DNA of 48,800 nt, taken from positions 1-48,800 of the forward strand of contig CAZEPJ010000033.1 in assembly GCA_964514105.1 (NCBI GenBank), written 5' to 3'. This DNA comes from CAZEPJ01 sp964514105. GTDB lineage: Bacteria; Desulfobacterota; Desulfocorpusculales; Desulfocorpusculum. The position numbers were made by a program, and so were the translations under genes. Below the pieces are notes generated by a model. The model was not told where the DNA came from. It worked only from the letters and a program-made list of their open reading frames with translations, and did no database searches. Positions 34,141 to 42,264 of this stretch are shown here, in pieces; positions within the stretch are counted from its first letter, which is position 1; each line of letters starts with the position of its first letter.

Positions 34141-34910
34141 ACGGCGAGATGAAGGACGAACTGTCGCGAAGAGGATTCCTGGTCGTGGCCGGGGGACTGG
34201 GGCTGTCCGTTGTCGGCTATGCCCTCCCACTCCTTGGCCGGGAGGCGCCAGAGGGGGACGGCGCCCGGGACGAGTACAACTGGGAGGAGTACGCTTACGC
34301 CTATCTCATCGACACCACCCTGTGCATCGGATGCGGCATGTGCGTCCAGGCGTGCAAGCGGGAGAACGCGGTGCCGGACGGGTTCTTCCGGACCTGGGTG
34401 GAGAGGTACAGGGTGGGCGAGGGGGGGAGGGTGGAGGTCGACTCCCCCCACGGGGCCCTCAACGGCTTCCAACCCACGAGCGTCGACTTCAAGGTGACCA
34501 AGGGCTTCTTTGTGCCCAAGATCTGCAACCACTGCCAGAACACCCCCTGCACACAGGTCTGTCCCGTGGGGGCGTCGTACACAACCAAGGACGGCGCGGT
34601 CCTGGTGGACCAGGCCCACTGCATCGGCTGCGGTTACTGCGTTCAGGCCTGTCCGTACGGGAGTCGATACCTCGACCCCGTCACCCACGTGGCGGACAAA
34701 TGCACGTGGTGCTACCACAGGATCACCAAAGGGCTAAAGCCCGCGTGTGTCCTCGCGTGCCCGGTGGGAGCGCGTGCCTTGGGCAATATGAAGAACCCCG
34801 AGGATCGTGTGCGGAAGGCCATAACCTCCGAGCGGGTCGCCATCCTCCAGCCCGAATTGCTCACGCGGCCCAACTGCTACTACCGGGGGATTGATAAGGA
34901 GGTCCGATGA
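34137..34910 (+). CDS. Tat-exported [4Fe-4S] ferredoxin-type subunit (NrfC/PsrB/HybA-like)
   Basis: 257 residues from the overlapping GTG (an ATG at 34149 is also possible). A twin-arginine signal SRRGFLVVAGG leads into the domain. Four cysteine groups can bind four [4Fe-4S] clusters: CIGCGMCVQACKREN, CNHCQNTPCTQVCPVG, CIGCGYCVQACPYGSRY, and CTWCYHRI with CVLACPVGAR. This is the usual periplasmic electron-transfer subunit of NrfD/PsrC quinol complexes. It sits between the tetraheme cytochrome and NrfD genes with overlaps at both ends. Confidence 0.95.
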   Translation: MNGEMKDELSRRGFLVVAGGLGLSVVGYALPLLGREAPEGDGARDEYNWEEYAYAYLIDTTLCIGCGMCVQACKRENAVPDGFFRTWVERYRVGEGGRVEVDSPHGALNGFQPTSVDFKVTKGFFVPKICNHCQNTPCTQVCPVGASYTTKDGAVLVDQAHCIGCGYCVQACPYGSRYLDPVTHVADKCTWCYHRITKGLKPACVLACPVGARALGNMKNPEDRVRKAITSERVAILQPELLTRPNCYYRGIDKEVR

Positions 34911-36100
34911 TACCCGAGATACGCATACCCGAGGTCGTCGGCTTCGTCTTCCCCAACGACATCCATATCACGTGGAGCCTGATGATCGTCCTATATCCTT
35001 ATCTCACGGGCATCGTCGCCGGGGCATTCGTCATCTCCTCGCTCTATCACCTCTTCGGGCGGGAAGAGCTGAAGCCCATCAGCCATTTTTCCCTGGCCAC
35101 GTCCCTGGCCTTCCTGGCCTTGGCGACCCTGCCCCTGTTGAACCATCTGGGCCATCCGGAGCGGGCCCTCAACATCATCTTCACCCCCAACTTCTCATCG
35201 GCCATGGCCGGCTTCGGGATCCTCTACAACACGTACCTCCTCATACTTCTCCTCGAGGTCTGGTTCGTGTGGCGCAAGGAGATCATCCTGCTGGCGAGGC
35301 GGAGCCGGGGGCTCAAGCGGAGGCTCTATGCCGCCATGGCGCTGTGGACGTACGACCTCTCCCCGGCGGCACTGGAGAAGGACAAGACGGCCATTCGCGT
35401 CCTGGCCGGGATCGGGATCCCGGCGGCCTGCATGTTGCACGGGTACGTGGGCTTCCTCTTCGGCGCCCTGAAGGCCAATCCGTGGTGGTCCACCCCGTTG
35501 ATGCCCATCATCTTTCTGGCGTCCGGGATCACCTCGGGCATCGCCATGCTCCTCGTCCTCTACCAGATTTCCATGAAGCTGACGGGGAGGGAGATCGACG
35601 GGGAAGCCGTCGCCTCGCTGACTCGATGGCTCTGGCTCTTCATGATCGTAACCGTCAGCCTCGAGCTGCTGGAGATCATCACCTTGGCGTACGAGAGGGC
35701 CGAGGCGTGGGAGGTGATCCATCCGCTGCTGACCACCAAGCTGGCCTTCTCCTTTATCTCCATCCAGCTGATCCTGGGCTCGCTCATCCCTTTCATCCTC
35801 CTGATGATCGCCGTGACCATGAACCGCTACCTGCACGACCGGGTGAGGAACACCCTCTCGTTCGTCTCTGCCCTGCTGCTTCTCATCCAGGTGTTCGCCA
35901 TGAGATGGAACGTGGTCATCGGAGGCCAGCTCCTCAGCAAGAGCTTCCGTGGGTTCAGAGAGACCTACTACCCGCAGCTGTTCGAGAAAGAGGGCATCCT
36001 CGCGGCGGCCTTCATCGTGGTGCTCGCCTTCGTCACCTTGGTGATCATTTCGCGCATCGTGCCTGTCTTCCAAAAGCACGAGCCCGTGCCCGAGCCATGA
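34907..36100 (+). CDS. NrfD/PsrC-family quinone-binding membrane subunit
   Basis: 397 residues with about ten predicted membrane helices, starting at an ATGA overlap with AAGGAGG 5 nt upstream. NrfD/PsrC proteins bind menaquinol at the membrane and exchange electrons with the [4Fe-4S] subunit. The family is defined by hydrophobic topology and polar residues inside helices rather than by a short motif; HLGHPERALNIIFTPNFSSAM is the characteristic loop after the third helix. Final reduced product or acceptor is unknown because no catalytic (molybdopterin or NrfA) subunit is encoded here, so this looks like a stand-alone quinol-to-cytochrome module. Confidence 0.93.
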   Translation: MIPEIRIPEVVGFVFPNDIHITWSLMIVLYPYLTGIVAGAFVISSLYHLFGREELKPISHFSLATSLAFLALATLPLLNHLGHPERALNIIFTPNFSSAMAGFGILYNTYLLILLLEVWFVWRKEIILLARRSRGLKRRLYAAMALWTYDLSPAALEKDKTAIRVLAGIGIPAACMLHGYVGFLFGALKANPWWSTPLMPIIFLASGITSGIAMLLVLYQISMKLTGREIDGEAVASLTRWLWLFMIVTVSLELLEIITLAYERAEAWEVIHPLLTTKLAFSFISIQLILGSLIPFILLMIAVTMNRYLHDRVRNTLSFVSALLLLIQVFAMRWNVVIGGQLLSKSFRGFRETYYPQLFEKEGILAAAFIVVLAFVTLVIISRIVPVFQKHEPVPEP

Positions 36101-36246
36101 GCGGACGATGGGGTGAATCCGGGCAGGAGGCCCCGCGTTCGGGCAGGGTCGGGTGCCTTCTCCCCGACGGCGGGGCCCCCCGACCCGTCTGATGGGGGGG
36201 CCATCCCGGTGCCTGCTCGACGCAGAGGCAACGGTGGGGAGACAGT

Positions 36247-38049
36247 GTGGCCGGAGAGAACCCATCGCTCGACGAGAGGGTCGAGCAGCTTGCCCGCCAG
36301 CTCGATCGGCTCAGCCGGCGCATCGATTTCCTGTACTCTTCCCTTGGGGCGGTGGACCTCGACGCCGAGGCCGGGTCGCGGCCCGGGCGCTCGGTCGGCC
36401 CCGCCGACGAGGAGATCATCCAATGGGCGGACAGGGCGTCCCTGTTGCCGCGCTTATCCACGCTCTGCTTCCTGCTGGTCGCGGCCCTTGTCCTTCGAAC
36501 GGTCACGGACAACGAGATCGTCGACGTCCGGGTGGGGTCTATCATCGGGATGGGCTACGCCGCCCTGCTCATGCTCCTGGGATGGCGCCAATACCGCAGG
36601 GCCAGTCGACTCGCCCCGGTGTTCGCTGTATGCGGGGCCCTCTTCATGTGCGCCATCGTGCTCGAAACCCACGAGCGGTTCCGAACCCTGCCCACCATCC
36701 CGGCCTATGCGCTTCTCGGGGCCACGGGTGCGGGCATGGCGGCCATGACCCACCGGTTCCGGGCACCCCTCCCCATTCTGGCGGGGAGCCTGGGGATGTG
36801 CGTGGCCAGCGCGGCCATCGACTACCCCAACCCGTTCTTCTTGTTCCCCGCACTCATCCTTCTCACGGCGAACGCCTTCGGCCACCTGGCGGCCCGGGTC
36901 CAGCGATGCGCCTGGCTCAGGTGGATCATTCTGGCGATCACCCTGTTCATCCTCACCCTCTGGTCCACGAAGATCGCGATCAGTTTGGCCCGGGGAGAAT
37001 CCCTGTCGGCGAGCCTCGCCTTTGGCTGGTTCTTCCCGGTCCTGGCCAGCTTCGAGGTCTTCTACCCTGCCATCTCCCTCCTGGCGATCCTCCGGGGCGG
37101 CGCCGAGCGCCCGTCGCCGTTCGATGTCGCCCTGCCCACGGTGAGCGGAGGGGTCTGTTTTCTGGCGGCATACCAGGTCGTCGCGGCAGGGAATGAGGGC
37201 GCGACGATCCTGGGCCTCATGGCGTTCTTCCTGGCGTTGGCCCACTTTGGAGTGGCGGGGGCCCTGGCCGCCCGCAGGCTCCGAGGCGCTCCCGGGACCA
37301 ACGCCTTCGCCTTGGCCGGCTCCACCCTCCTGGCCTTGGGCCTCCCCCAGATCCTGGGCAGTCTCATGCACGCGCTCCCCGTGCTCTCGGCGGCCGCTCT
37401 GGGCCTGATCTGTCTGTCTGACAGGTGGCAAAGCGGAGGGGTGCGCGCGACGGCGAACCTCCTCCAACTGGGCGTCGGCGTCTCCCTGCTCGTCGTCGCG
37501 GGCGGAAGTGGCGGGCGAGCGGACCTCTCGATCGCGGGCGCGGTCACCGCGGGCGTCAGTGGCATCTTGGGCGTCCTTCACCACGGATGGTCCAGAAGTC
37601 ACGATCCCCCCCGGGGATCCGTCTTCTTCTCCCGCTGGGACCGGGCCGATCGGTCCGCCACCATGGTCCTGATCGGATCCTTGCTCAGCGCCTTCCTGGC
37701 GCTCAAAGCCGGCCTACACGGTGGGCTCGGCCTTTTCGCCCCACCCCTTGAGAACACCCTGCGGTGCGCCCAGACCGTGCTGATCAACCTCTCTGCGGGT
37801 GGGCTCATGCTGTACGCCTGCTTGACCGTGAATAAGGAAATGCGAAACATCGCGATCCTGGTCACCGCGGTGGGGGCTCTCGGCGTGCTCGGGGACCTCG
37901 TCCACGCGCGGGGCCTCCCCTTGGTCTTGAGCGTGCTTTCCTTCGGCCTGCTGGTCCTCCTGGAGTCCGTGGCCATTCGCCGTTGGCGCAACCGCCCGGG
38001 TCCAGGCGATGGGTCCGCCGACCATCCGCGCATTGGAGCGCACGGGTGA
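36247..38049 (+). CDS. Large polytopic membrane protein, DUF2339-like
   Basis: 600 residues from a GTG. A short N-terminal coiled coil (DERVEQLARQLDRLSRRIDFLY) is followed by about sixteen membrane helices with short loops and no obvious catalytic motif. The coiled coil followed by many helices is the topology of DUF2339 membrane proteins, but no motif confirms it. It lies 146 nt after the NrfD-type gene, and only a small overlapping frame separates it from the pentaheme gene, so it may belong to the respiratory region. Function unknown. Confidence 0.7.
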   Translation: MAGENPSLDERVEQLARQLDRLSRRIDFLYSSLGAVDLDAEAGSRPGRSVGPADEEIIQWADRASLLPRLSTLCFLLVAALVLRTVTDNEIVDVRVGSIIGMGYAALLMLLGWRQYRRASRLAPVFAVCGALFMCAIVLETHERFRTLPTIPAYALLGATGAGMAAMTHRFRAPLPILAGSLGMCVASAAIDYPNPFFLFPALILLTANAFGHLAARVQRCAWLRWIILAITLFILTLWSTKIAISLARGESLSASLAFGWFFPVLASFEVFYPAISLLAILRGGAERPSPFDVALPTVSGGVCFLAAYQVVAAGNEGATILGLMAFFLALAHFGVAGALAARRLRGAPGTNAFALAGSTLLALGLPQILGSLMHALPVLSAAALGLICLSDRWQSGGVRATANLLQLGVGVSLLVVAGGSGGRADLSIAGAVTAGVSGILGVLHHGWSRSHDPPRGSVFFSRWDRADRSATMVLIGSLLSAFLALKAGLHGGLGLFAPPLENTLRCAQTVLINLSAGGLMLYACLTVNKEMRNIAILVTAVGALGVLGDLVHARGLPLVLSVLSFGLLVLLESVAIRRWRNRPGPGDGSADHPRIGAHG

Positions 38050-38180
38050 GGGACAGTCATCCGAGTGCCCCTCTTGAAGCACGGGTCCCGGGCGAGGCCT
38101 TGGTCCGGATTGAGATCGGAGTCGCCCCCTGGGAGGACGCGAGGAGATCGGAGGAGCTCTGGGGGAGCTGGGCCGCATGA
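38046..38180 (+). CDS. Possible 44-residue ORF overlapping the membrane-protein stop
   Basis: A GTG overlaps the preceding TGA (GTGA) with GGAG 8 nt upstream, the layout of coupled genes elsewhere in this window. It encodes a charged peptide ending WGSWAA with no recognisable domain; third codon positions are mostly G or C. It may also be chance, since any GC-rich gap gives such frames. The following 147 nt hold no gene. Confidence 0.3.
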   Translation: MRDSHPSAPLEARVPGEALVRIEIGVAPWEDARRSEELWGSWAA

Positions 38181-38238
38181 AGGATGACTTCCTCCACCGG
38201 CCACTCGCCGAGAGAATCGAGCGCCAGGAAACGCCTCG

Positions 38239-38272
38239 ATGACAAAGGCCTTGCAATCTGCTACCCTATTCA
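38239..38272 (+). promoter_or_regulatory. Weak candidate promoter for the pentaheme-nonaheme operon
   Basis: ATGACA (38239-38244) and the AT-rich TACCCTATTCATAG segment beginning at 38262 give a -35/-10 pair with 17-nt spacing but a poor -10 (TACCCT). The locally AT-rich sequence 60-80 nt before the ATG suggests that transcription starts here, but the boxes are unconvincing. Confidence 0.25.
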
Positions 38273-38327
38273 TAGTTGCGGGGGTGTCCTGGGACGACTG
38301 TTCTGGTCTCGACATGGGGGGGATTCC

Positions 38328-39071
38328 ATGAAGCACTTGCTGGCCTTGGCCCTTTACGGGGTGTTGGGGCTGCCGGGGTTGGCCCTCTCGCAGACCCTGG
38401 AGGCCAATTCCTGCGTCAACTGCCACCAGGAGAAGACGGGCAGCGAGCGGGTGGACCGCAACTTCTTCCAGTGGAAGGACTCGTGGCATGCCTCCAAGCG
38501 CGTAACATGCGATAAGTGCCACGGGGGCAAGCCCCAGGAGAAGGAGGCCGCCAACGCCCACGCGGGCATGCTGGAGGGCGAGGGGAAGAAGACGGCGTCT
38601 TACTACCTGAAGATGGACGGCCGCTGCGGGGCGTGCCACGCCGGGGAGTACGCCGACTTCTCCACCAGCACTCACTACAAGTTTCTCCAGCAGGGCGGTG
38701 GCCCGAGCTGCATTACGTGCCACCATCCCAAGACGGGCCACACCTTCAGCGTCAAGGAGATCGTCACCTCGTGCGTCGACTGCCACAATGACAAGCTCAA
38801 GGGATACGAGCACATCCCCCAGGTGGCCCGGATGCTCCTGGAGTCGCTGGGGCAGACCGAGGTCATGGTGAGCTGGGCCAAGGAGTTCGTCTCTCTCAAG
38901 GGGGAAGACAACCGCCAGAAGGCCTGGGCGCGAAGCAAGATTGTGGCGGCCGAGATGGAGGTGGCCAAGGCCAAGAAGCAGTGGCACCTCTTCAACCTCA
39001 ACAACACCGAGGCGCATGTCAAGCAGGCCGTGGATCTCGCCCTCGAGGCCAAGGGCATCTGTGCAAGGTAG
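38328..39071 (+). CDS. Exported pentaheme cytochrome c, short NrfA-like
   Basis: 247 residues: signal peptide (to about 21) and five CXXCH motifs at 29-33, 61-65, 100-104, 128-132 and 149-153, followed by about 80 residues of predicted long helices (RMLLESLGQTEVMVSWAKEF, then WHLFNLNNTEAHVKQAVDLA). Five hemes followed by long helices recalls NrfA nitrite reductases, but there is no CXXCK active-site heme and the protein is half as long, so an electron-transfer role is more likely than nitrite reduction. It is 13 nt upstream of the nonaheme gene. Confidence 0.88.
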   Translation: MKHLLALALYGVLGLPGLALSQTLEANSCVNCHQEKTGSERVDRNFFQWKDSWHASKRVTCDKCHGGKPQEKEAANAHAGMLEGEGKKTASYYLKMDGRCGACHAGEYADFSTSTHYKFLQQGGGPSCITCHHPKTGHTFSVKEIVTSCVDCHNDKLKGYEHIPQVARMLLESLGQTEVMVSWAKEFVSLKGEDNRQKAWARSKIVAAEMEVAKAKKQWHLFNLNNTEAHVKQAVDLALEAKGICAR

Positions 39072-39084
39072 GGGCGACAGGCCG

Positions 39085-40164
39085 ATGGCTCGCATCTTGG
39101 CCGGCAGGCGGGGCGCTGCGCCCTTATCCCATGGGATGCAGGCCGTGGGGTCAGGGGTTCTTTGGAAGGCGCTTGGGCTGTCCCTGCTTGTGGCCCTGGG
39201 AGTGCCGGGAGGCGGCGGGGCGCAGACCAATGAAGAATGCTTCATGTGCCACGCCGACGCAGACCTGAGCAAGGAGGGCCCCGGGGGGAAGAAGGTCTCC
39301 CTGTTCGTGGACGAGCAGGCGTACGGAGGCTCCGTCCACGCCAAGATCCAGTGCGTGCTGTGCCACACGGACATCCAGGCGGTCCCCCACCAGGAGGGCT
39401 CGCTCAAGCCGGTGCAGTGCCATCGCTGCCACACGGAGGTGGCCACCCAGTTTGTGGACAGCATCCACTTTCGGTCCATCCGCCGGGGAGACGTGTTCGC
39501 CCCGGGCTGCCGGGACTGCCACGGTACCCACAATGTTCTTTCCCACAACGACCCCCGGTCCCGGACGGCCAAGGGCAACGTGCTGAATGTGTGCGGCACC
39601 TGCCATGAGGGGGTGGGCAGGGAGTACGCCGGCAGCTACCACGGGCAGCTCGTGGCACAGGGGAACGCCAAGGCGCCCACGTGCTATGACTGCCACCAGT
39701 CCCACCAGATCGGGGTCGCCGCCGGAAAGGTCCACAGGCTCCATGTGGTCAACCTCTGCGGCGGATGCCACGAGAAGCACTTCCACACGTTCCGGGACAC
39801 GTTTCACGGCAAGATGACCGCCCTGGGAGAGGTGACGGGGGCCAAGTGCTACGACTGCCACGGTTCCCACAGCATCTTCCCGACCCAGGACATCCGCTCG
39901 GCGGTCCACAGGCAGAACCTCCTGGGCACGTGCCGCAAGTGCCACGGCGATGCGCCGGAGAACTACGTGACCTACATCCCCCACGCCGACATCCACGACC
40001 CCAGCAACCCGGTGCTCTACTACACCAACCTCTTCATGGTGGGGATCCTGGCCGTCACCTTCGCCTTCTTCGGTCTGCACAGCCTCCTGTGGCTGAACCG
40101 GCTGTTGGTGGCGTGGGCCGCAAGGCGACTTGGGAGGAGACCGGACGACGGAGGGCACAGTTGA
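39085..40164 (+). CDS. Nonaheme cytochrome c with C-terminal membrane anchor (CbcL c-domain-like)
   Basis: 359 residues: N-terminal signal (hydrophobic 28-40), then nine CXXCH motifs at 52, 90, 112, 142, 170, 200, 225, 255 and 283, and a C-terminal membrane helix (about 311-345). The stop overlaps the TTG start of a b-type cytochrome. In Geobacter CbcL one polypeptide joins a HydC/FdnI-like diheme b domain and a nonaheme c domain; here the same pair of parts is made as two overlapping genes. Likely oxidises menaquinol through the b subunit and passes electrons to periplasmic cytochromes. An ATG at 39136 would be a shorter start. Confidence 0.9.
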   Translation: MARILAGRRGAAPLSHGMQAVGSGVLWKALGLSLLVALGVPGGGGAQTNEECFMCHADADLSKEGPGGKKVSLFVDEQAYGGSVHAKIQCVLCHTDIQAVPHQEGSLKPVQCHRCHTEVATQFVDSIHFRSIRRGDVFAPGCRDCHGTHNVLSHNDPRSRTAKGNVLNVCGTCHEGVGREYAGSYHGQLVAQGNAKAPTCYDCHQSHQIGVAAGKVHRLHVVNLCGGCHEKHFHTFRDTFHGKMTALGEVTGAKCYDCHGSHSIFPTQDIRSAVHRQNLLGTCRKCHGDAPENYVTYIPHADIHDPSNPVLYYTNLFMVGILAVTFAFFGLHSLLWLNRLLVAWAARRLGRRPDDGGHS

Positions 40165-41132
40165 CAGACGATCCGACTCGCCCCAGGCCAGATGACGCGG
40201 ACGGCCCACGCCCGGAGGGATCGGCGCCGGCCTCGCCCCAGTCCCCCTTGGGGGGGGGCGGCGAGGGACTTCTTCCCTTCGGGGGGGGGGTGCTGGATGA
40301 ATCCCAGTACCTCTGGCCCCGAAGGTCTCAGTTCGTGCGCTTCACGCGCGCCCAGCGCATCACGCACGTGGCCGTGATGGTGAGCTTTCTCGGGCTCGCC
40401 CTGACGGGGGTGCCGTTGAAGTTCAGCGAGAGCGAGATCGTGCGGAGCATGGCCCCGTACCTGCCGGTGCGGGGGTTCGGGCTCATCCACCGCGCCTGCG
40501 CGGTGATCACCTTCGCCTATTTCCTGTCGCACCTGGGCTACCTGCTCTGGCGCATCGTCGCGGGGAGGACCCGGGGGATGTTCTGGGGGCCCGACTCCAT
40601 GGTCCCCCAACCCAAGGATCTCAAGGACCTCAAGCAGCAGTTTCGCTGGTTCTTCTTCATGGGGCCGCCGCCGCGCTTCGGCCGATGGACGTACTGGGAA
40701 AAATTCGACTACTGGGCGGTCTTCTGGGGGGTGACCATGATCGGGTCCACGGGCCTCATCCTCTGGTTCCCCTCGTTCTTCGCCCAGTGGTTCCCCGGGT
40801 GGATCTTCAACGTGGCCACCATCATCCACAGCGAGGAGGCCCTCCTCGCCATGTGCTTCATCTTCACCATCCACGTCTTCAACACCCACCTGCGGCCCAA
40901 CAAGTTCCCCATCGACCTGGTGATCTTCTCAGGCAGGATGAGCGAGAAGTACTTTCGGGAGGAGCATCCCGAGCAGTACGAGGCGGCCATGAGGGACGGC
41001 GCCCCACGGGTGAGGCTCGCCCCCGAGCCCACCGGCGACATCCTGGTGGTGTACAAGATCGTGGGGTACTGTGCCTTCACGCTGAGCGTGGCGACGGTCA
41101 TCCTCATCGCCGCGTCCTTGATCCTCTCCTGA
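40161..41132 (+). CDS. Cytochrome b, HydC/FdnI-like diheme membrane subunit
   Basis: 323 residues from a TTG overlapping the previous stop, with GGAGG 6 nt upstream. After a 50-residue N-terminal region rich in Pro, Gly and acidic residues come about five membrane helices with paired heme-ligand histidines: QRITHVAVMVSFLGLALTG, GLIHRACAVITFAYFLSHL and HSEEALLAMCFIFTIHVFNTH. This is the di-heme b fold of formate dehydrogenase or hydrogenase gamma subunits that oxidise or reduce quinone. With the upstream nonaheme protein it forms a split CbcL-like complex. Two G tracts lie in the N-terminal coding part. Confidence 0.9.
   Translation: MTDDPTRPRPDDADGPRPEGSAPASPQSPLGGGGEGLLPFGGGVLDESQYLWPRRSQFVRFTRAQRITHVAVMVSFLGLALTGVPLKFSESEIVRSMAPYLPVRGFGLIHRACAVITFAYFLSHLGYLLWRIVAGRTRGMFWGPDSMVPQPKDLKDLKQQFRWFFFMGPPPRFGRWTYWEKFDYWAVFWGVTMIGSTGLILWFPSFFAQWFPGWIFNVATIIHSEEALLAMCFIFTIHVFNTHLRPNKFPIDLVIFSGRMSEKYFREEHPEQYEAAMRDGAPRVRLAPEPTGDILVVYKIVGYCAFTLSVATVILIAASLILS
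40250..40290 (+). repeat. Paired G9 and G10 tracts at the start of the cytochrome b gene
   Basis: G9 at 40250-40258 and G10 at 40281-40290, within codons 30-43 of the cytochrome b gene, before its conserved domain. A one-base change in either would shift frame and silence the membrane subunit. Confidence 0.7.
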
Positions 41133-41173
41133 CCGCGCGCTATTCTTCTTGACTGTGTGTTTCAGGCCCGGGC

Positions 41174-41207
41174 CCGCCTCGCCAGGGGAAGCCGAGGGGC
41201 GAGGCGG
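41174..41207. repeat. Ten-base-pair GC hairpin after the cytochrome operon
   Basis: CCGCCTCGCC (41174-41183) and GGCGAGGCGG (41198-41207) form a perfect 10-bp inverted repeat with a 14-nt loop between the cytochrome b stop and the GarR-type start. No T-run follows, so it is a transcript-end or processing hairpin at best. Confidence 0.5.
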
Positions 41208-41252
41208 CCAGACCGGGGCATGACGGGCCGGAGAGGCCCGGGGAGGGACGCC

Positions 41253-42143
41253 GTGGAGCGGATCGGGTTCATCGGGCTGGGGATCATGGGCAAGCCCATG
41301 GCGCGCAATCTCATGAAGGCCGGGTACCCCGTGGTGGTGCACAACCGAAGCCGGGGGGCCGTGGACGAGCTGTGCCGGGAGGGTGCCCGGGCCGCCGCAG
41401 GGGCGAGGGCCGTGGCCGAACAGAGCGACGTGGTGATCACCATGCTCCCCGACTCCCCCGACGTGGAGTCGGTGGTGCTGGGGACGGGAGGGGTGGCGGA
41501 GGGGGTGAGGCCCGGGATGTCGTACATCGACATGTCGACCATCGCGCCGGCCACCTCGCGGATGGTCCACGGGATCCTGGCGGACCGGGGCGTGGAGGCC
41601 CTGGACGCCCCGGTTTCCGGGGGGGAGATCGGGGCCCGGGAGGGGACCCTATCCATCATGGTGGGGGGCCCGGAGACTGCGTTCCACAGGGCCCTGCCCA
41701 TGTTCCGGGCCATGGGAAAGAACATCGTGCGGGTGGGCGAGGCGGGGGCCGGCCAGGTCGCCAAGGCGTGCAACCAGATCGTCGTGGCCCTGACCATCCA
41801 GGCGGCGGCCGAGGCCCTGACCCTGGCCCGCAAGGCCGGGGTGGACCCCGCCGTGGTCAGGGACGCGCTCCTGGGGGGGTTCGCCCAGAGCCGCGTCCTG
41901 GATGTCCACGGAAGGCGCATCATCGAGCGGACGTTCGAGCCCGGGTTCAAGGTCCGTCTTCATCGCAAGGACCTCGCCATCGCGCTGCAGACCGGTCGCG
42001 AGTCCGGGACGCCCCTGCTGGCCACGGCCCAGACGGCCCAGTTGATGGATGCCCTCTTGGCCAGGGGCGGCGGCGAGCTGGACCACTCGGCCTTGGTCCT
42101 GGCGGCCGAGGAGCTGGCCGGGATGGGCCCTCGGGAGCCGTAG
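41253..42143 (+). CDS. Beta-hydroxyacid dehydrogenase (GarR/tartronate semialdehyde reductase family)
   Basis: 296 residues, the normal length. N-terminal Rossmann fold IGFIGLGIMGKPMARNLMKAGY, the family substrate motif DAPVSGGEIGAREGTLSIMVGG, and the catalytic lysine in GQVAKACNQIVVA. Known members reduce tartronate semialdehyde, 3-hydroxyisobutyrate-type or succinate-semialdehyde-type substrates with NAD(P)H; the substrate is not deducible here. GTG start with GGGAGG about 6 nt upstream; an ATG at 41221 would add 11 residues. Confidence 0.92.
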   Translation: MERIGFIGLGIMGKPMARNLMKAGYPVVVHNRSRGAVDELCREGARAAAGARAVAEQSDVVITMLPDSPDVESVVLGTGGVAEGVRPGMSYIDMSTIAPATSRMVHGILADRGVEALDAPVSGGEIGAREGTLSIMVGGPETAFHRALPMFRAMGKNIVRVGEAGAGQVAKACNQIVVALTIQAAAEALTLARKAGVDPAVVRDALLGGFAQSRVLDVHGRRIIERTFEPGFKVRLHRKDLAIALQTGRESGTPLLATAQTAQLMDALLARGGGELDHSALVLAAEELAGMGPREP

Positions 42144-42208
42144 GCCCCCCTGCCGGATGGGTCGAATGCGTGCGCCGCCGCTCCCCGCGCCGGACGTGCC
42201 AATAAGGC

Positions 42209-42220
42209 TTGCGTTCGCAA
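42209..42220. promoter_or_regulatory. Perfect 12-bp palindrome before the HTH/two-CW gene
   Basis: TTGCGTTCGCAA at 42209-42220, a perfect palindrome about 45 nt before the ATG, with a further TTGCG half-site at 42235-42239. A likely operator for the HTH protein it precedes. Confidence 0.45.
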
Positions 42221-42264
42221 CACGTTGTGGTGTCTTGCGGCGACCTGTTTCCGGGAGAAGGGCC

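Noticed and set aside
38328..39071. Pentaheme protein as nitrite reductase NrfA
   Set aside because: No CXXCK heme motif and half the usual length; only the heme number and C-terminal helices are similar.
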